Assembly: GCA_019802505.1 (NCBI GenBank)
Contig: JAFMOC010000246.1
Coordinates: 574,501 to 638,500 of the forward strand
Direction: 5' to 3'
DNA length: 64,000 bases
Origin: Corydoras sp. C115
Taxonomy: Eukaryota > Chordata > Actinopteri > Siluriformes > Callichthyidae
Shown here: positions 38,501 to 51,200 of the stretch, piece after piece
Layout of the letters: each line of letters begins with the position of its first letter
Position numbering within the stretch: the first letter of the stretch is position 1
Program-made: the position numbers and the translations under genes
Notes under the pieces: generated by a model
Seen by the model: the letters and a program-made list of their open reading frames with translations, nothing else
What the model was told of the DNA's origin: nothing
The model's database searches: none

Positions 38501-40987
38501 GCGTGGGTTTCCTCCGGGTTCTCCGGTTTCCTCCCACAGTCCAAAAACATGGATCAAGTCAATTGAATTCTCAAAATTGCCCCATATAGAATGTGTCTGT
38601 GTGAGTGAGTGTGTGCCCAGCGATGGATTGGCGCCCTGTCCTGAGTCTATCCGCCCAGCGCCCGAGACGTTCTCCCCTGGATGGGCATGGGGAACCCCAC
38701 CGCGACCCTAATATAGGATAAAGCGGGAGATAATGAATGAATGAATAACTAATAAATGCGCTAGGGATTCCTGTTTCGAATCCCCATCTGGGTGGAGTTT
38801 CCATGTTCTCCTCGTGTCTGCGTGGGTTTCCTCCGGGTTCTCCGGTTTGCTCCCACAGTCCAAAAACATGGATCAAGTCAATTGAGTTCTCCAAATTGCC
38901 CCATATAAAGTGTGTCTGTGTGAGTGAGTGTGTGCCCAGCGATGGATTGGCGCCCTGTACTGGGTCTATCTGCCCAGTGCCCGAAACGTTCTCCCCTGGA
39001 TGGGCATGGGGAACCCCACCGCGACCCTAATAGAGGATAAAGCGGAAGATAACTAATAAATCAAACAAAATGAATGTAACAACAGTTTGAAAAATGGATG
39101 AATACCCTCATGAAAGGGCAAAAGGGGGAAATAAGGGATCTGGGCTAAAGCCCCTGATGTTTTTAAACCCTAAAAAAAGCCCCTGTTACAGTGAAACAAT
39201 TAAACAACAGATATATTAATGTAACTCTTTCACATTGGAACATCCACGCAGACACACCCATTATTATAACAAAAAGACTTCAGTCAAACTTCAGGAGCTA
39301 TTTCGAGGATTCTCTGAAGTGAAGCATGGACGCTTCATTGCTAAATAATGAATTACAGGCAAAGATTTTTTTTAAAAAAGCTCTATGCTCTGAATTATTC
39401 AGTCACACTTGACACTGCGTGATAAATATTACACACATCTTCTGCAACTGTATCTAGATAAAGATGATGTGTCTTATTCCTGAATGATAGGACCATCATG
39501 AGTTTGTAGTAAAAACACTACGTTTAATGATGTAACCCACCTTTCATGTACCCCATCGGCCTAAAGTTGCGCCACGCCATATCCCCGTGGCCACCTTCAG
39601 GGTTTTGCACAAAGGTTAATTAAGCTCGAGTTAATATAATGCACTTTATAGAACTATAGCCTGCTGTTACGTTGAAAACAATCTTAATGGACCTTCAAAG
39701 TCAATGACTGGTGCACAGAATGACAGACGGGTCCCGCTGATGGACAGTTCGTCTCTTTTATTTATTTTAGCTGATAAGAGAAAAGATCGGCCGTGTGTTG
39801 CTCATTGCCATTCCAGACTAAATAAACGACGCTTCGTTTTATCTCGTTCACCTCATTTGCATATATACATATGCAGAAAATCCTTCCATGACCCTCCAAT
39901 TTCATTTTCTTTTTCTGTTTCATCATTTTAGTGAGAAAAGAGACTAAAAATGTTATTATTGGGCGGCATGGTGGCTTCCCTCTCAGCGCTAGGGATTCCC
40001 AGTTCGAATCCCCATCTGGGTGGAGTTTCCATGTTCTCCCCGTGTCCGCATGGGTTTCCTCCGGGTTCTCCGGTTTCCTTCCACATTCCAAAAACATGGA
40101 TCAAGTTAATTGAGTTCTCCAAATTGCCCCATATAGAGTGTGTTTGTGTGAGTGAGTGTGTGCCCAGCGATAGATTGGTGTCCTGTCCTGGGTGTATCTG
40201 CCCTGCGCCAGAGACGTTCTCCCCTGGATGGGCATGGGGAACCCCACCGCGACCCTAATAGAGGATAAAGTGGGTGATAATGAATGAATGAAGACACTAA
40301 AAATGGCACACATAATGATACTAAGGGCGGTACGGTGGCTTAGTGGTTTAGCATGTTCTCCTCTCAGCACTAGGGATTCCCGGTTCGAATCCCCATCTGG
40401 GATTCCATGTTCTCCCCGTGTCCGCGTGGGTTTCCTCCGGGTTCTCCGGTATCCTCCCACAGTCCAAAAACATGGATCAAGGTCAATTAAATTCTCCAAA
40501 TTGCCCCATATAGAGTGTGTCTGTGTGAGTGAGTATGTGCCCAGCGATAGATTGGCGCCCTGTCCTGGGTGTATCTGCCCAGCGTCCGAAACGTTCTCCC
40601 CTGGATGGGCATGGGGAACCCCCTCGCGACCCTAATATAGGATGAAGCGGAAGATAATGGATGGATGGAATATTACAGTTCTTCTTAAAATGAATAGTCC
40701 GGGTTCTTGGACTGTGGTGCGTCATTAGAAGACGCTGAGACGGCCGAGACATTACAGACATGTGATTCGTTCAGCCTTTGAACCGATCCATTTGATTTGC
40801 CGGTTGTTTTAATGGCTCCACAACAAACAGGTCCACAACTGTTTCTGGTTCAGAAGAAAAAGGCAGCAGTCGTTCTTTCTAATTTGCTTCAGAGGAAACG
40901 TCGGGCTGCCGTCGGTGCGAGTGAATTTACAGTATGACAGCGGGCTTCAGGACGTCGCCCCTAATGCACTTCATGCATCAGACACAG

Positions 40988-41025
<38 letters not shown>

Positions 41026-42218
41026 GGGGCAAGAGACTCAGACTGACGGGTGCATTATAAACCACTTTATAATTTTCACTAATGAGAATTAATGCATGCG
41101 AGTCTGTGTGTCTGCGCACCCCCACACACCCCCACGCACCCCCACGCACACCCCCACGTCTCTGGCATTTTGAAGGTCAACTGAAAAGGGTATTTAAAAC
41201 CCTTTAATTGGATCAGCCCGTTCTGAATAACAAGCATAGACGAGTGCTGTACCCCAACATTTAAGCTACTCTGATACTCTACATACTCTGATAAGTATTG
41301 GGACATGCTCTTTAATCACTGAATTCAAAGGGTCCATTGTGTTCCCCAATGGACGTACTTATGTTTTATGCTGTGTAGTTTTAAGCCGCTTCCCAATGAC
41401 ATTCAACATCGAGCGCGTGCAAAATATCCAGGATGAAAGGGCAACGGATCAGAAGAGACGCCGCTGACCGGTCATCCACTTTAAATACTTCATATTTACT
41501 TATATTTACTTCATATTTACGAGGAGCTAATTCTCACTCCGTGGCGTTCACCACTGCAAAATGGTGGAACGATCTTCCCAACTCTGTCCGTAAGGCAGAA
41601 TCACTAAACAGTTTTAAGAAACTACTTAAGACGCATCTCTTTAACAAATACCTGTTATAAAAAAAATAAAAATAATAAAAAAAAAAGGGGGGGGGGGCGC
41701 AGCTTCGAATAACAATCAGGTTTGATGAATTTACAGTATAGTTGGTTTTCTCCATGGCTTCTGACTTGTGGTGTTCTCATTTGTAAGTCGCTTTGGATAA
41801 AAGCGTCTGCTGAATGACTAAATGTAAATGTAAATGTTCTTACACCGCCTTGCCCTTATTGACAAGCTGACGGAGGAGGTTCACGCCTCATCACCAGTGA
41901 CGTTAGACAGGTATCGAGGATGAGAAGGAGAAGGAAAGACAGGCGAGGGTTAAAGAATATATACACTAAGGAGTGGAAACAGGATGAAACAACAAAAAAA
42001 ACCATGATAAACTGAAGCTGGAAGACAGAATGGGAACAGCCGAGACGCTGCGAGGTCGAGAGGTGTGCAGTCCTTCCTCCCTGGTTCTCTCTGGTGCTGG
42101 GGGGGGGGGGGGGATCATACGGAAGCGTGACAGCACTTGTTCAGGTCAGACTAATGGAGAGGAATACTAATCAGCATCGAGGATTGAACAACCAGACCCT
42201 TTAAACTGGCCAACTGTG

Positions 42219-42257
<39 letters not shown>

Positions 42258-43375
42258 ACAGGTGTGACCATTAACCTGCTGACGGACTGGAAATGTGTTT
42301 AGCGAGAGGTTTTACAGCGGTGTGTGTGCTTTGGGTCAGTAAATAGATCCTGCATGAGTTCTATCTCTCCATCCATCCATTATCTTACGCTTTATCCTCT
42401 ATTAGGGTCGCGGGGGTTTGGGGGGGTGTTTCGGGCACTGGGCAGATACACCCAGGACAGGGCGCCAATCTACGGCTGGGCACACACTCCCTCACTCACA
42501 CAGACACACTCTATATGGGGCAATTTGGAGACTTCAACTGACCTTCATCCATGTTTTTTGGACTGTGGGAGGAAACCGGAGAACCCGGAGGAAACCCACG
42601 CGGACACGGGGAGAACAGGGAAACTCCACCCAGATGGGGACTCGAACCGGGAATCCCTAGTGCTGAGAGGAGAACATGTCAAACCACTAATCCACCGTGC
42701 CGCCCGCTCATTAGTTCTAATCACACACAAAATCATTCCAGATAAAATGTAGGGTGTTTTTATTTAGAATCCATATTCATAGGGTCGCGCGGGGAGGGTT
42801 GGGGGGGGTTCCCCATGCCCATCCAGGGGAGAACGTTTCGGGCGCTGGGCAGATACACCCAGGACAGGACGCCAATCTATCGCTGGGCATCCACAGTGCT
42901 TCATAATCCTTTATTTCCAGTTACATTGAGCTCATCCCTGAAGAACATGCTAAAGCGTCAGAAACCGAAACGCAATGGAGGGAACCGCCCTGATTGGACG
43001 GATGAGCAGCGGTAGCGGGCGTTAACTAATCATCATGTCCAGATGTTGATGTTGATGATGTAATCGATGGATCCATCATGAGCTCAGCGATGCTGACCCA
43101 GTGGGTTCGATTTGACCGCACAGCAGAAAGCGCGAGGCTCAGTTCACAGGTGTGACGGGTGGTCAGCTGGGTAATCGGTTCGGGGAGCGTTCGTACCTGC
43201 ACTTTGTACTTTGTGGTCGAAATTTAATCCCCCAAGATGCATCTGAACCCAGGATTATAATCTCACATAACCCCACAGGATGCAAGCTGAACTTCAGAGA
43301 GGCGCATGCTGATGTGGGCTGGCAGGTAATAGAGAGGGTCTCTTATCTCCCTCTCTCTCTCCCTCTCTCTCTCTC

Positions 43376-43409
<34 letters not shown>

Positions 43410-45999
43410 GCTCCTACTCCACTCCGATAACACCCAGAATGCTTTTGAAGCTGCCGAGCTGTTTCAGGTGGCTGCCCAATCTTGCGTTTACACTGACAGC
43501 CTGCATATCGCATCTCGCTCGGTGTCATCACCCGTCTCCGTCCTGTCTCCTGCTTCCTGTCGAGTGTCTCCATCACTTTCATCACGCCCTCCCTTTACAG
43601 TTCCCCCCGTCCCCCCCCCTCTCTCTTCTGTTGCTTTGTGCAGGCTGCAGCATAAGGCCCCCACAGCTGGCCTACTATTGGCTGCAGATGATGTAATCCC
43701 TTCCGGCTTGCCCTGCAGCGGCGCGTGCCATTGGTCGGCCGGAGAAATGACGGAGCGGGCGCTAAGCTCTCGCGTTCATTCATGCAGAGCCAGGCAGGCT
43801 TTGTGCCGGAGTAGTGAGGCAGCACCATTGTTTTGACGGATAGCACGTAACCTGGATCACACCGGGTCAGTAACGGTGAGACGCGATTGAGACATCAATG
43901 CAAAGTAACGGCGAGACCATGAAGGGAATTCGTACAGACCCTGATGGATCACAGAGGTGCACGATGCCGGAAACAACAAATCATCCGATCTATATCCGCC
44001 CTGCATGTCCTCACTGTGTGATTATACAAGGAGGGGTTTATAACCGGAATAAAATACAGAGTAAAAAGCAGATTCAATTTAATTTTACCTTTAATGAAAG
44101 TCTATTGGTAGCCGTAAGCTGTAATATACATTGGTATATTCAATAGGGCTGTATTCAACTACAGATTTTCGTAGTCGAATCTGATTCGTAAGATTTTCCC
44201 TATAGTCGACTGATAGTCGAATCAGTTAAAATTTCACCACAAGATGGCGCTATAAGCGTGGTTTTTAATAAAGATTTTTTTTTTAATTTTACTTGTTTTT
44301 CTAACAAAAGAAAACCTTTTTTTTTTGTTTTTCTTTTTTCTTTTTTTTTCTAGAAATTATGATGATTTTATTTGACAAAAGGCTATATATATAACAAAAA
44401 CAAAGACATTTCATGTAAAAACTAATGCTTAGCAGCAGCCATGGGCGCCCCCATGGGGTCAAAATGGTACATTCGACTATGAGGTTCATAGTCGACTACG
44501 GTTCTCCGAATCGAATCGTCGAATCAGCGAATATTGCAGCTCACCCCTAATATTCTATATTGATTAATAATAAATAACGCACACATTTCACTCTGCCGGA
44601 AAAGCTTTACATAAATTTTTATTTAAAGAATCTGCGCCCATTAATCCAGAGGAAGTCTGATCCAGAAGTCAGACACTAATGTTGGACGAAATGTAATTTA
44701 TTTAACATTATATTTCCGTTTCCATTCTTGACCTCAGCATGAATGAATCACTGATGTATCATATCATGTCATATTTAGTACGTCCATATTTGGCAGTACG
44801 AATTTCAGAAGCTGTATTTTTAATAACAGAAATAAGTAACAGAAATAAAAAAATATTAATAACAGAAATAACTCTAAGTCCCTGAAGGTGTCACCTTTAA
44901 AACCATCTCTGGTGTCTGGATATCTCACAGCTTAAGAACCCGGGTACGTCTTTACATCCATCCATCCATTATCTTCTGCTTTATCCTCTATTAGGGACGC
45001 GGGGGGAGGGCGGGGGGTTCCCCATGCCCATCCAGGGGAGAACGTTTCGGGTGCTGGGCAGATACACCCAGGACAAGACACCAATCTATCGCTGGGCACA
45101 CACTCACTCACACAAACACACTCTATATGGGGCAATTTGGAGCATTCAATTGACCGTGATCCATGTTTTTGGACTGTGGGAGGACAACTGGAGAACCCAG
45201 AGGAAACCCATGCAGACACGGGAAGAACATGGAAACTCCACCCAGATTGGGATTTGAACCGGGAATCCCTAGTGCTGAGAGGAGAACATGCTAAACCACT
45301 AAGCCACCGTGCCAGCCTGCAGAAATAAGTAGGTTTTTTAAATAAATTGACCACTTGACACGTTGTGAGGTAAAAAAACATGTTCAGTGCATTAACCTTC
45401 TGTAAATCACTCTGCATCATGAGGTGGTGTGAGCTCATAATACTTATATTTCTACATTTAGAGCGCTGCTGGAGGACATCCATCAGAAATCAGTCAGCTA
45501 AACCAGAGTGAGGTGGGGCTTCGGTGGCTGTGATTTGTCTTTCTTCTGCAGGGATGACCACGAAGCATCAAAAACGCAATGTGGCAACAACAACAACAAC
45601 AACAAAGCTAGCACGCAGTGACGTTAGTATTATGGATTCCAAACTATAACCCATCAGGTTCTGAAGCACAGAATGGGATTAAGGTCGTTCGATTGTGAAA
45701 TCCAGATTAAAACTCTTGGGAAGCATTAACCTGTTTGTAATCGCTGCTTGCGATTACAAAGATTTATACTTCAACAACAAAAACTGTCGGGAAAGCATGT
45801 TAAAGTTGGGTGAGCGTCGGAAACGTCGGCGCGTTCCGTTAAACCAGAATCTCAATGTGGAGGAGGATTTCAGCGCAGACAGGAACTCCCGATTATCGTC
45901 TCTTAATTATGAGAGGTTATTGTCTGCACACACCCGTAATGAGCTTCCAACCAAAAACAGACGGGTTAATAGACTTAATTGTATGCAACCGAGTCCCAT

Positions 46000-46045
<46 letters not shown>

Positions 46046-46282
46046 ACATGGCCGCACATATACACCCTACACCCACGCACACACCCTCGAACTGGTACCG
46101 ATGGGGGTTGGGATACGAGAAGGGGGTTGTCCCGAAGCATGTGGCTGTCGCCATGGTGATGATTTGCTACTCTCCAAGGGGGGGGGGGGGGTGCAAAGAG
46201 TTGGCTTTGGGTGGGGGTGCAAAAAACACACGCCTTCACACATTTTCACACACTCAGAGCCTCCACCCTGTTTCATAATGCC

Positions 46283-46323
<41 letters not shown>

Positions 46324-48174
46324 TGTGTGATCTAAACACATCTTGGTGTATTGGGTGAGGTCATGCTCTCTCCCTCTTGCTCTCACTCTCTCTCCGTCAC
46401 TCCTCACCTCTCCACCCTGTACATGATGTCATTGTTATTTTCTGTTGTTGCTATGGCTCCATCTGGATGCGTTTGCCCCCCCCACCCCAAGCATCTTAGT
46501 GGATGCACATACACACTCCATCCCATCATCGCACACAGGCATCCTCTATCCCGTATAACCCCCTCTTGAGGGAGGATGTAGGACAAAGCTCTTCCCCAGA
46601 AGGAGAAACTGGGTTAATTCAATTTACTCCACAATGAAAAACTCTAGATTACATGCCGCAAACAGCCTCCAACGACGATTACTAATCCAATCGCCTCCTT
46701 CTGAGTAACTGTCTGAAAGATTAGGGAGACCGTGGCTTGGCCTTCCTACCCGCAACGCATTATCTTCGCCCGTCCATGAGACACGCCTGAAAACGAGCTC
46801 ATTTGTGATTATTATCCGCTCATCTCTCGTAATTCTGCCCGTTTTCTCCCAGCGTTTTCTCAACGTCAAGCTTTTAAGCAGAGCGTCGGGTTGGAAACGA
46901 CGCCCCTCCTTGTGTATTTCTTTTTCTATTTAGGATCTATTGGGGCGGCACGGTGGCGGCTAAGGATTCCCGGTTCGAATCCCCATCTGGGTGGAGTTTC
47001 CACGTTCTCCCCGTGTCCGTGTGGGTTTCCTCCGGGTTCTCCGGTTTCCTCCCACAGTCCAAAAACATGGGTCAAGTTAATTGAGTTCTCCAAATTGCCC
47101 CATGTAGAGTGTATATGTGGGAGTGAGTGTGTGCCCAGCGATGGATTGGCGCCCTGTACTGGGTGTATCTGCCCAGTGCCCGAAACGTTCTCCCCTGGAT
47201 GGGCATGGGGAACCCCACCGCGAACCTAATAGAGGATAAAGTGGAAGATAATGAATGAATGATCTTTTGGGGCGGCACGGTGGCTTAGTGGTTAACACAT
47301 TTGCCTCTCAGCGCTAAGGATTTCCGGTTCGAATCCCCATCTGGGTGGAGTTTCCATGTTCTCCCCGTGTCCGCGTGGGTTTCTTCCGGGTTCTCCAGTT
47401 TCCTCCAACAGTCCAAAAACATGGGTCAACTCAATTGAGTTCTCCAAATTGCCCCATATAGAGTGTGTCTGTGTGAGTGAGTGTGATAGATAGCGATAGA
47501 TTGGCGTCCTGTCCTGGGTGTATCTGCCCAGCGCCCGAAACGTTCTCCCCTGGATGAGCATGGGGAACCCCCCCCACGACCCTGATATAGGATGAAGCGG
47601 AATATAATGGATGGATGGATGATCTATAGTGATGAGTGGACTGGGTTAGTCTTCATTGCGCTGTAACTCATCACTCGGACACGTTTGGGTCAATTGGCCG
47701 CTGTAATAAATGAGAAAGCTGCGAACGACAGGTTCTAGCAAGCTATCCGTCAGGGGGATCCTCACGAATGCAGTCTGAGCGTTCAGCATGTCATGGTGAA
47801 ATGGAATCCCCCCCCCGTAAGAGGTTGAACTAGACACACATTATCTTATAACATACTTATGTACTTTGTTACGGTAGCTTTGCTGTAAACATGCAGGGAG
47901 GGTTGTAATGGATCTGTGGCATGACTTGCACCTCATTTAGGATTGTGGGTTAAAATCCCATCAAGGCTGAACAGACGGAACACATGACATGGTGCTGCTG
48001 CTCTGTCCCCCCAACAATTTCAGATGTTTTCTGAAACCCCGCCTAAAATCCCAACGTTCCGGGTTTGCACATCAAAGTCTAAATGGACAAAATGTATTGG
48101 GACAAAAATGTGTATTAAATAAAGCACCTGGACATGAGTGCCAGTTTATAAATGCGGCAAAAAAAATAAAAAAA

Positions 48175-48250
<76 letters not shown>

Positions 48251-51200
48251 TATATATATATAAAATAAATATATAAAACATATATATATATATATATTAT
48301 ATATATTCGTTATCTCCCGCTTTATCCTCTATTAGGGAAACCCACGCAGACACAAGGAAATGCGCAGTGGGGTTCCCCATGCCCATCCAGGGGAGAACGT
48401 ATTTTTAAAAAATTCTTTTAACAACAAATTATGATAGAGGTGGCGGCACGGTAACTCAGCGCTAGGCTTTCCCGGTTCAAAACCCAATCTGGGTGGAGCT
48501 TTCATGTTCTCCCCGTGTCCACGTGGGTTTCATCCGGGTTCTCCGGTTTCCTCCCACAGTCCTAAAAACATGGATCAAGGTCAATTGAATTCTCCAAATT
48601 ACCCCATATAGAATGTTTTTGTGTATTTGTGTGTGTGTGTGTGTCTGTGTGAGTGAGTGTGTACCCAGTGATAGTGTACCTGCGACCCTAGTAGAGGATA
48701 AAGCAGAAGATAATGGATGGATGGATGGAAATTTTTTTTATGGATGGAAATTTTTTTTATTATAATAAATTAATACATTTTATTTAGACGAAATTCTGCT
48801 TAGATCCAGAGCACTATAGCAACGTAGCAAAATAAACACAATGCTGATTAATAAATGAGAAGACCTACAGATTTCAGAAACTAAGTATTTCACTTTTCTT
48901 TTTTGCTTTATGAAGCCCTTATTGTATAAATTGCCACTTTATTCTTACGATTATATAAATGTTTTGTATATTTTATAACATGAGCAACTGCAACATCTGC
49001 AATTTCCCCCGGGATCAATAAAGTACTCTGATTGTGATTTCAGGAGGGTGTAATAAGCTCGCTCTATCATACTGAAGTTTAAATCTAATTTGATTTGATT
49101 TAATATAATAAAACAGCTGTGGGGATTTTCCCGGGAAAAGCAAGTCCACCCAACACACAGCCTTAAGTTTAAGAAAGCCTTGCAAGATGAAGCATGTTGG
49201 CACCCCCCCCCAACGGAGCTTGGTAACAGACAGCAGAGTGTCTCATCACTGCTTTGTTCATGCCATTGAAGTTCCACTTCCCTTTGTGGCCAAAATACTG
49301 GTTTAATCAAGTCTCTCATTATCTTTTGATTATTATTATAAGCTCCTGTTTGTTGTCGCTTGGCTTTAAAGCCGTCCTTACAGAAAATCAACCAGACTTT
49401 TATCTGTGAGATGAGCGCAGAAACCCATTTCCTGAATGACCTCAGAGGTTAGGCTGGACCATGAGGTCAAGTGAGTCCACAAGAGCATCTTCTGTCTTGT
49501 TCGAGGTCAAAACCACTACACAAAACCCGGCGTTCGCTTCTGAAAAAGACACACTATATTAATGACCCTAAATAACCACAGCAGGACGTTTAACCACAAC
49601 GTTTTCCTGGGCGACCACTGTTAGTGGTGCACTGCTGCCTTTTGGATTTCACATTCATTTAGTCTAATACCATCTCTTTAAATAGTTGATATAAAAATTC
49701 AGCTTTATTAAATTATATACTTTATAAAGCACTATCCATCCATCCATTATCTCCTGCTTCATCCTCTAGTAGGGTAGCGGGGGGGGGGGGGGGGGGGTTC
49801 CCCATGCCCATCCAGGGGAGAACGTCTCGGGCGCTGGGCAGATACACCCAGGACAGGACGGCAATCTATCACTGGGCACACACTCACTCACACAGACACA
49901 CTCTATATGGGGCAATTTTGGAGAATTCAATTGACTTGATCCATGTTTTTGGACTGTGGGAGGAAACCGGAGAACCCGGAGGAAACCCACGTGGACATGG
50001 GGATACTAAACGGGAACCTGCACTAATTGGCACATCATTTTACACATTACATGTCTACTTGCACAGTACATCTTTTCTATTGTTTTTTTTTCTATTTACA
50101 TAAAATGCCATGTGCACTTTAAGGAGGAGCTTAAATCTCGTTATACGATGTATACTGTGTCTGCAGTGTATATTCATTCATTCATCCATCCATCCATTAT
50201 CTTCCGCTTTATCCTCTATTAGGGTCGCGGGGGGGGTTCCCCATGCCCATCCAGGGGAGAACGTCTCGGGCGCTGGGCGGATACACTCAGGACATGACGC
50301 CAATCTATCGCTGGACACACACTCACTCACACAGCCACACTCTATATGGGGCTATTTGGAGAACTCAATTGACTGGATCCATGTTTTTGGACTGTGGGAG
50401 GAAACCGGAGAACCCGGAGGAAACACACTTGGACACGGGGAGAACATGCAAACTCCACCCAGATGGGGATTCCAACCGGGAATCCCTAGTGCTGAGAGGA
50501 GAACGTGCTAAACCACTAAGCCACCGTGCCGCCCTGTATAATTTACAATAAAGGCTTACTATTCTATTCTATTTCTATTGTATTCTAATAGACAGTGAAG
50601 GGGGCACTGCAATTCCAAACTTTTAACATTTTAAGTTAATGAATGTATAAATCAGTAAACCATCGGCTGAAACCCCTCCCTCGCTGGTTTTAATCTTCCC
50701 TCGGCGCTGCGTGTCTGATCGTTTGTTTCTTTGCTTCTTTTAAACAGACAGCGTCACAATGGCTTGCGTTGGTCACACGGACACAGACGCCCCGCTTTAA
50801 TGTGAGAGGCGGGGTGTAGTGGCTAGGGCTCTCCACCCGGATCCCCAAATTCTCACGAACATAAAATTCACCTTGACACATAAAGCACACTGTTGAACAG
50901 TTGGAATCTGGCAACGGGCCATCGGCGGCATGCTAATTACACCCAGGGCAAATCACTCATTCCTGTTCACTACGAGAATCCTGGAACTAATTCAAACCAG
51001 TGGCAGAAAAGAACCTGAGAAGTCTGAAGAGGAGTCAAAGGAGAACAAGCCAAAGCTCCATACAAACAATTACCAAAAGTAAAGAAGAAGTAAAGGGTGG
51101 CACGGTGGCTTAGTGGTTGACATGTTCTCCTCTCAGCACTAGGGATTCCTGATTCGAATTCCAATCTGGGTGGGGTTTCCATGTTCTCCCCGTGTCCGCA

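Noticed and set aside
43468..43836. 122-codon plus frame in the GC-rich patch
   Set aside because: Open frames also exist in the other directions, as expected for GC-rich DNA; no domain recognised.
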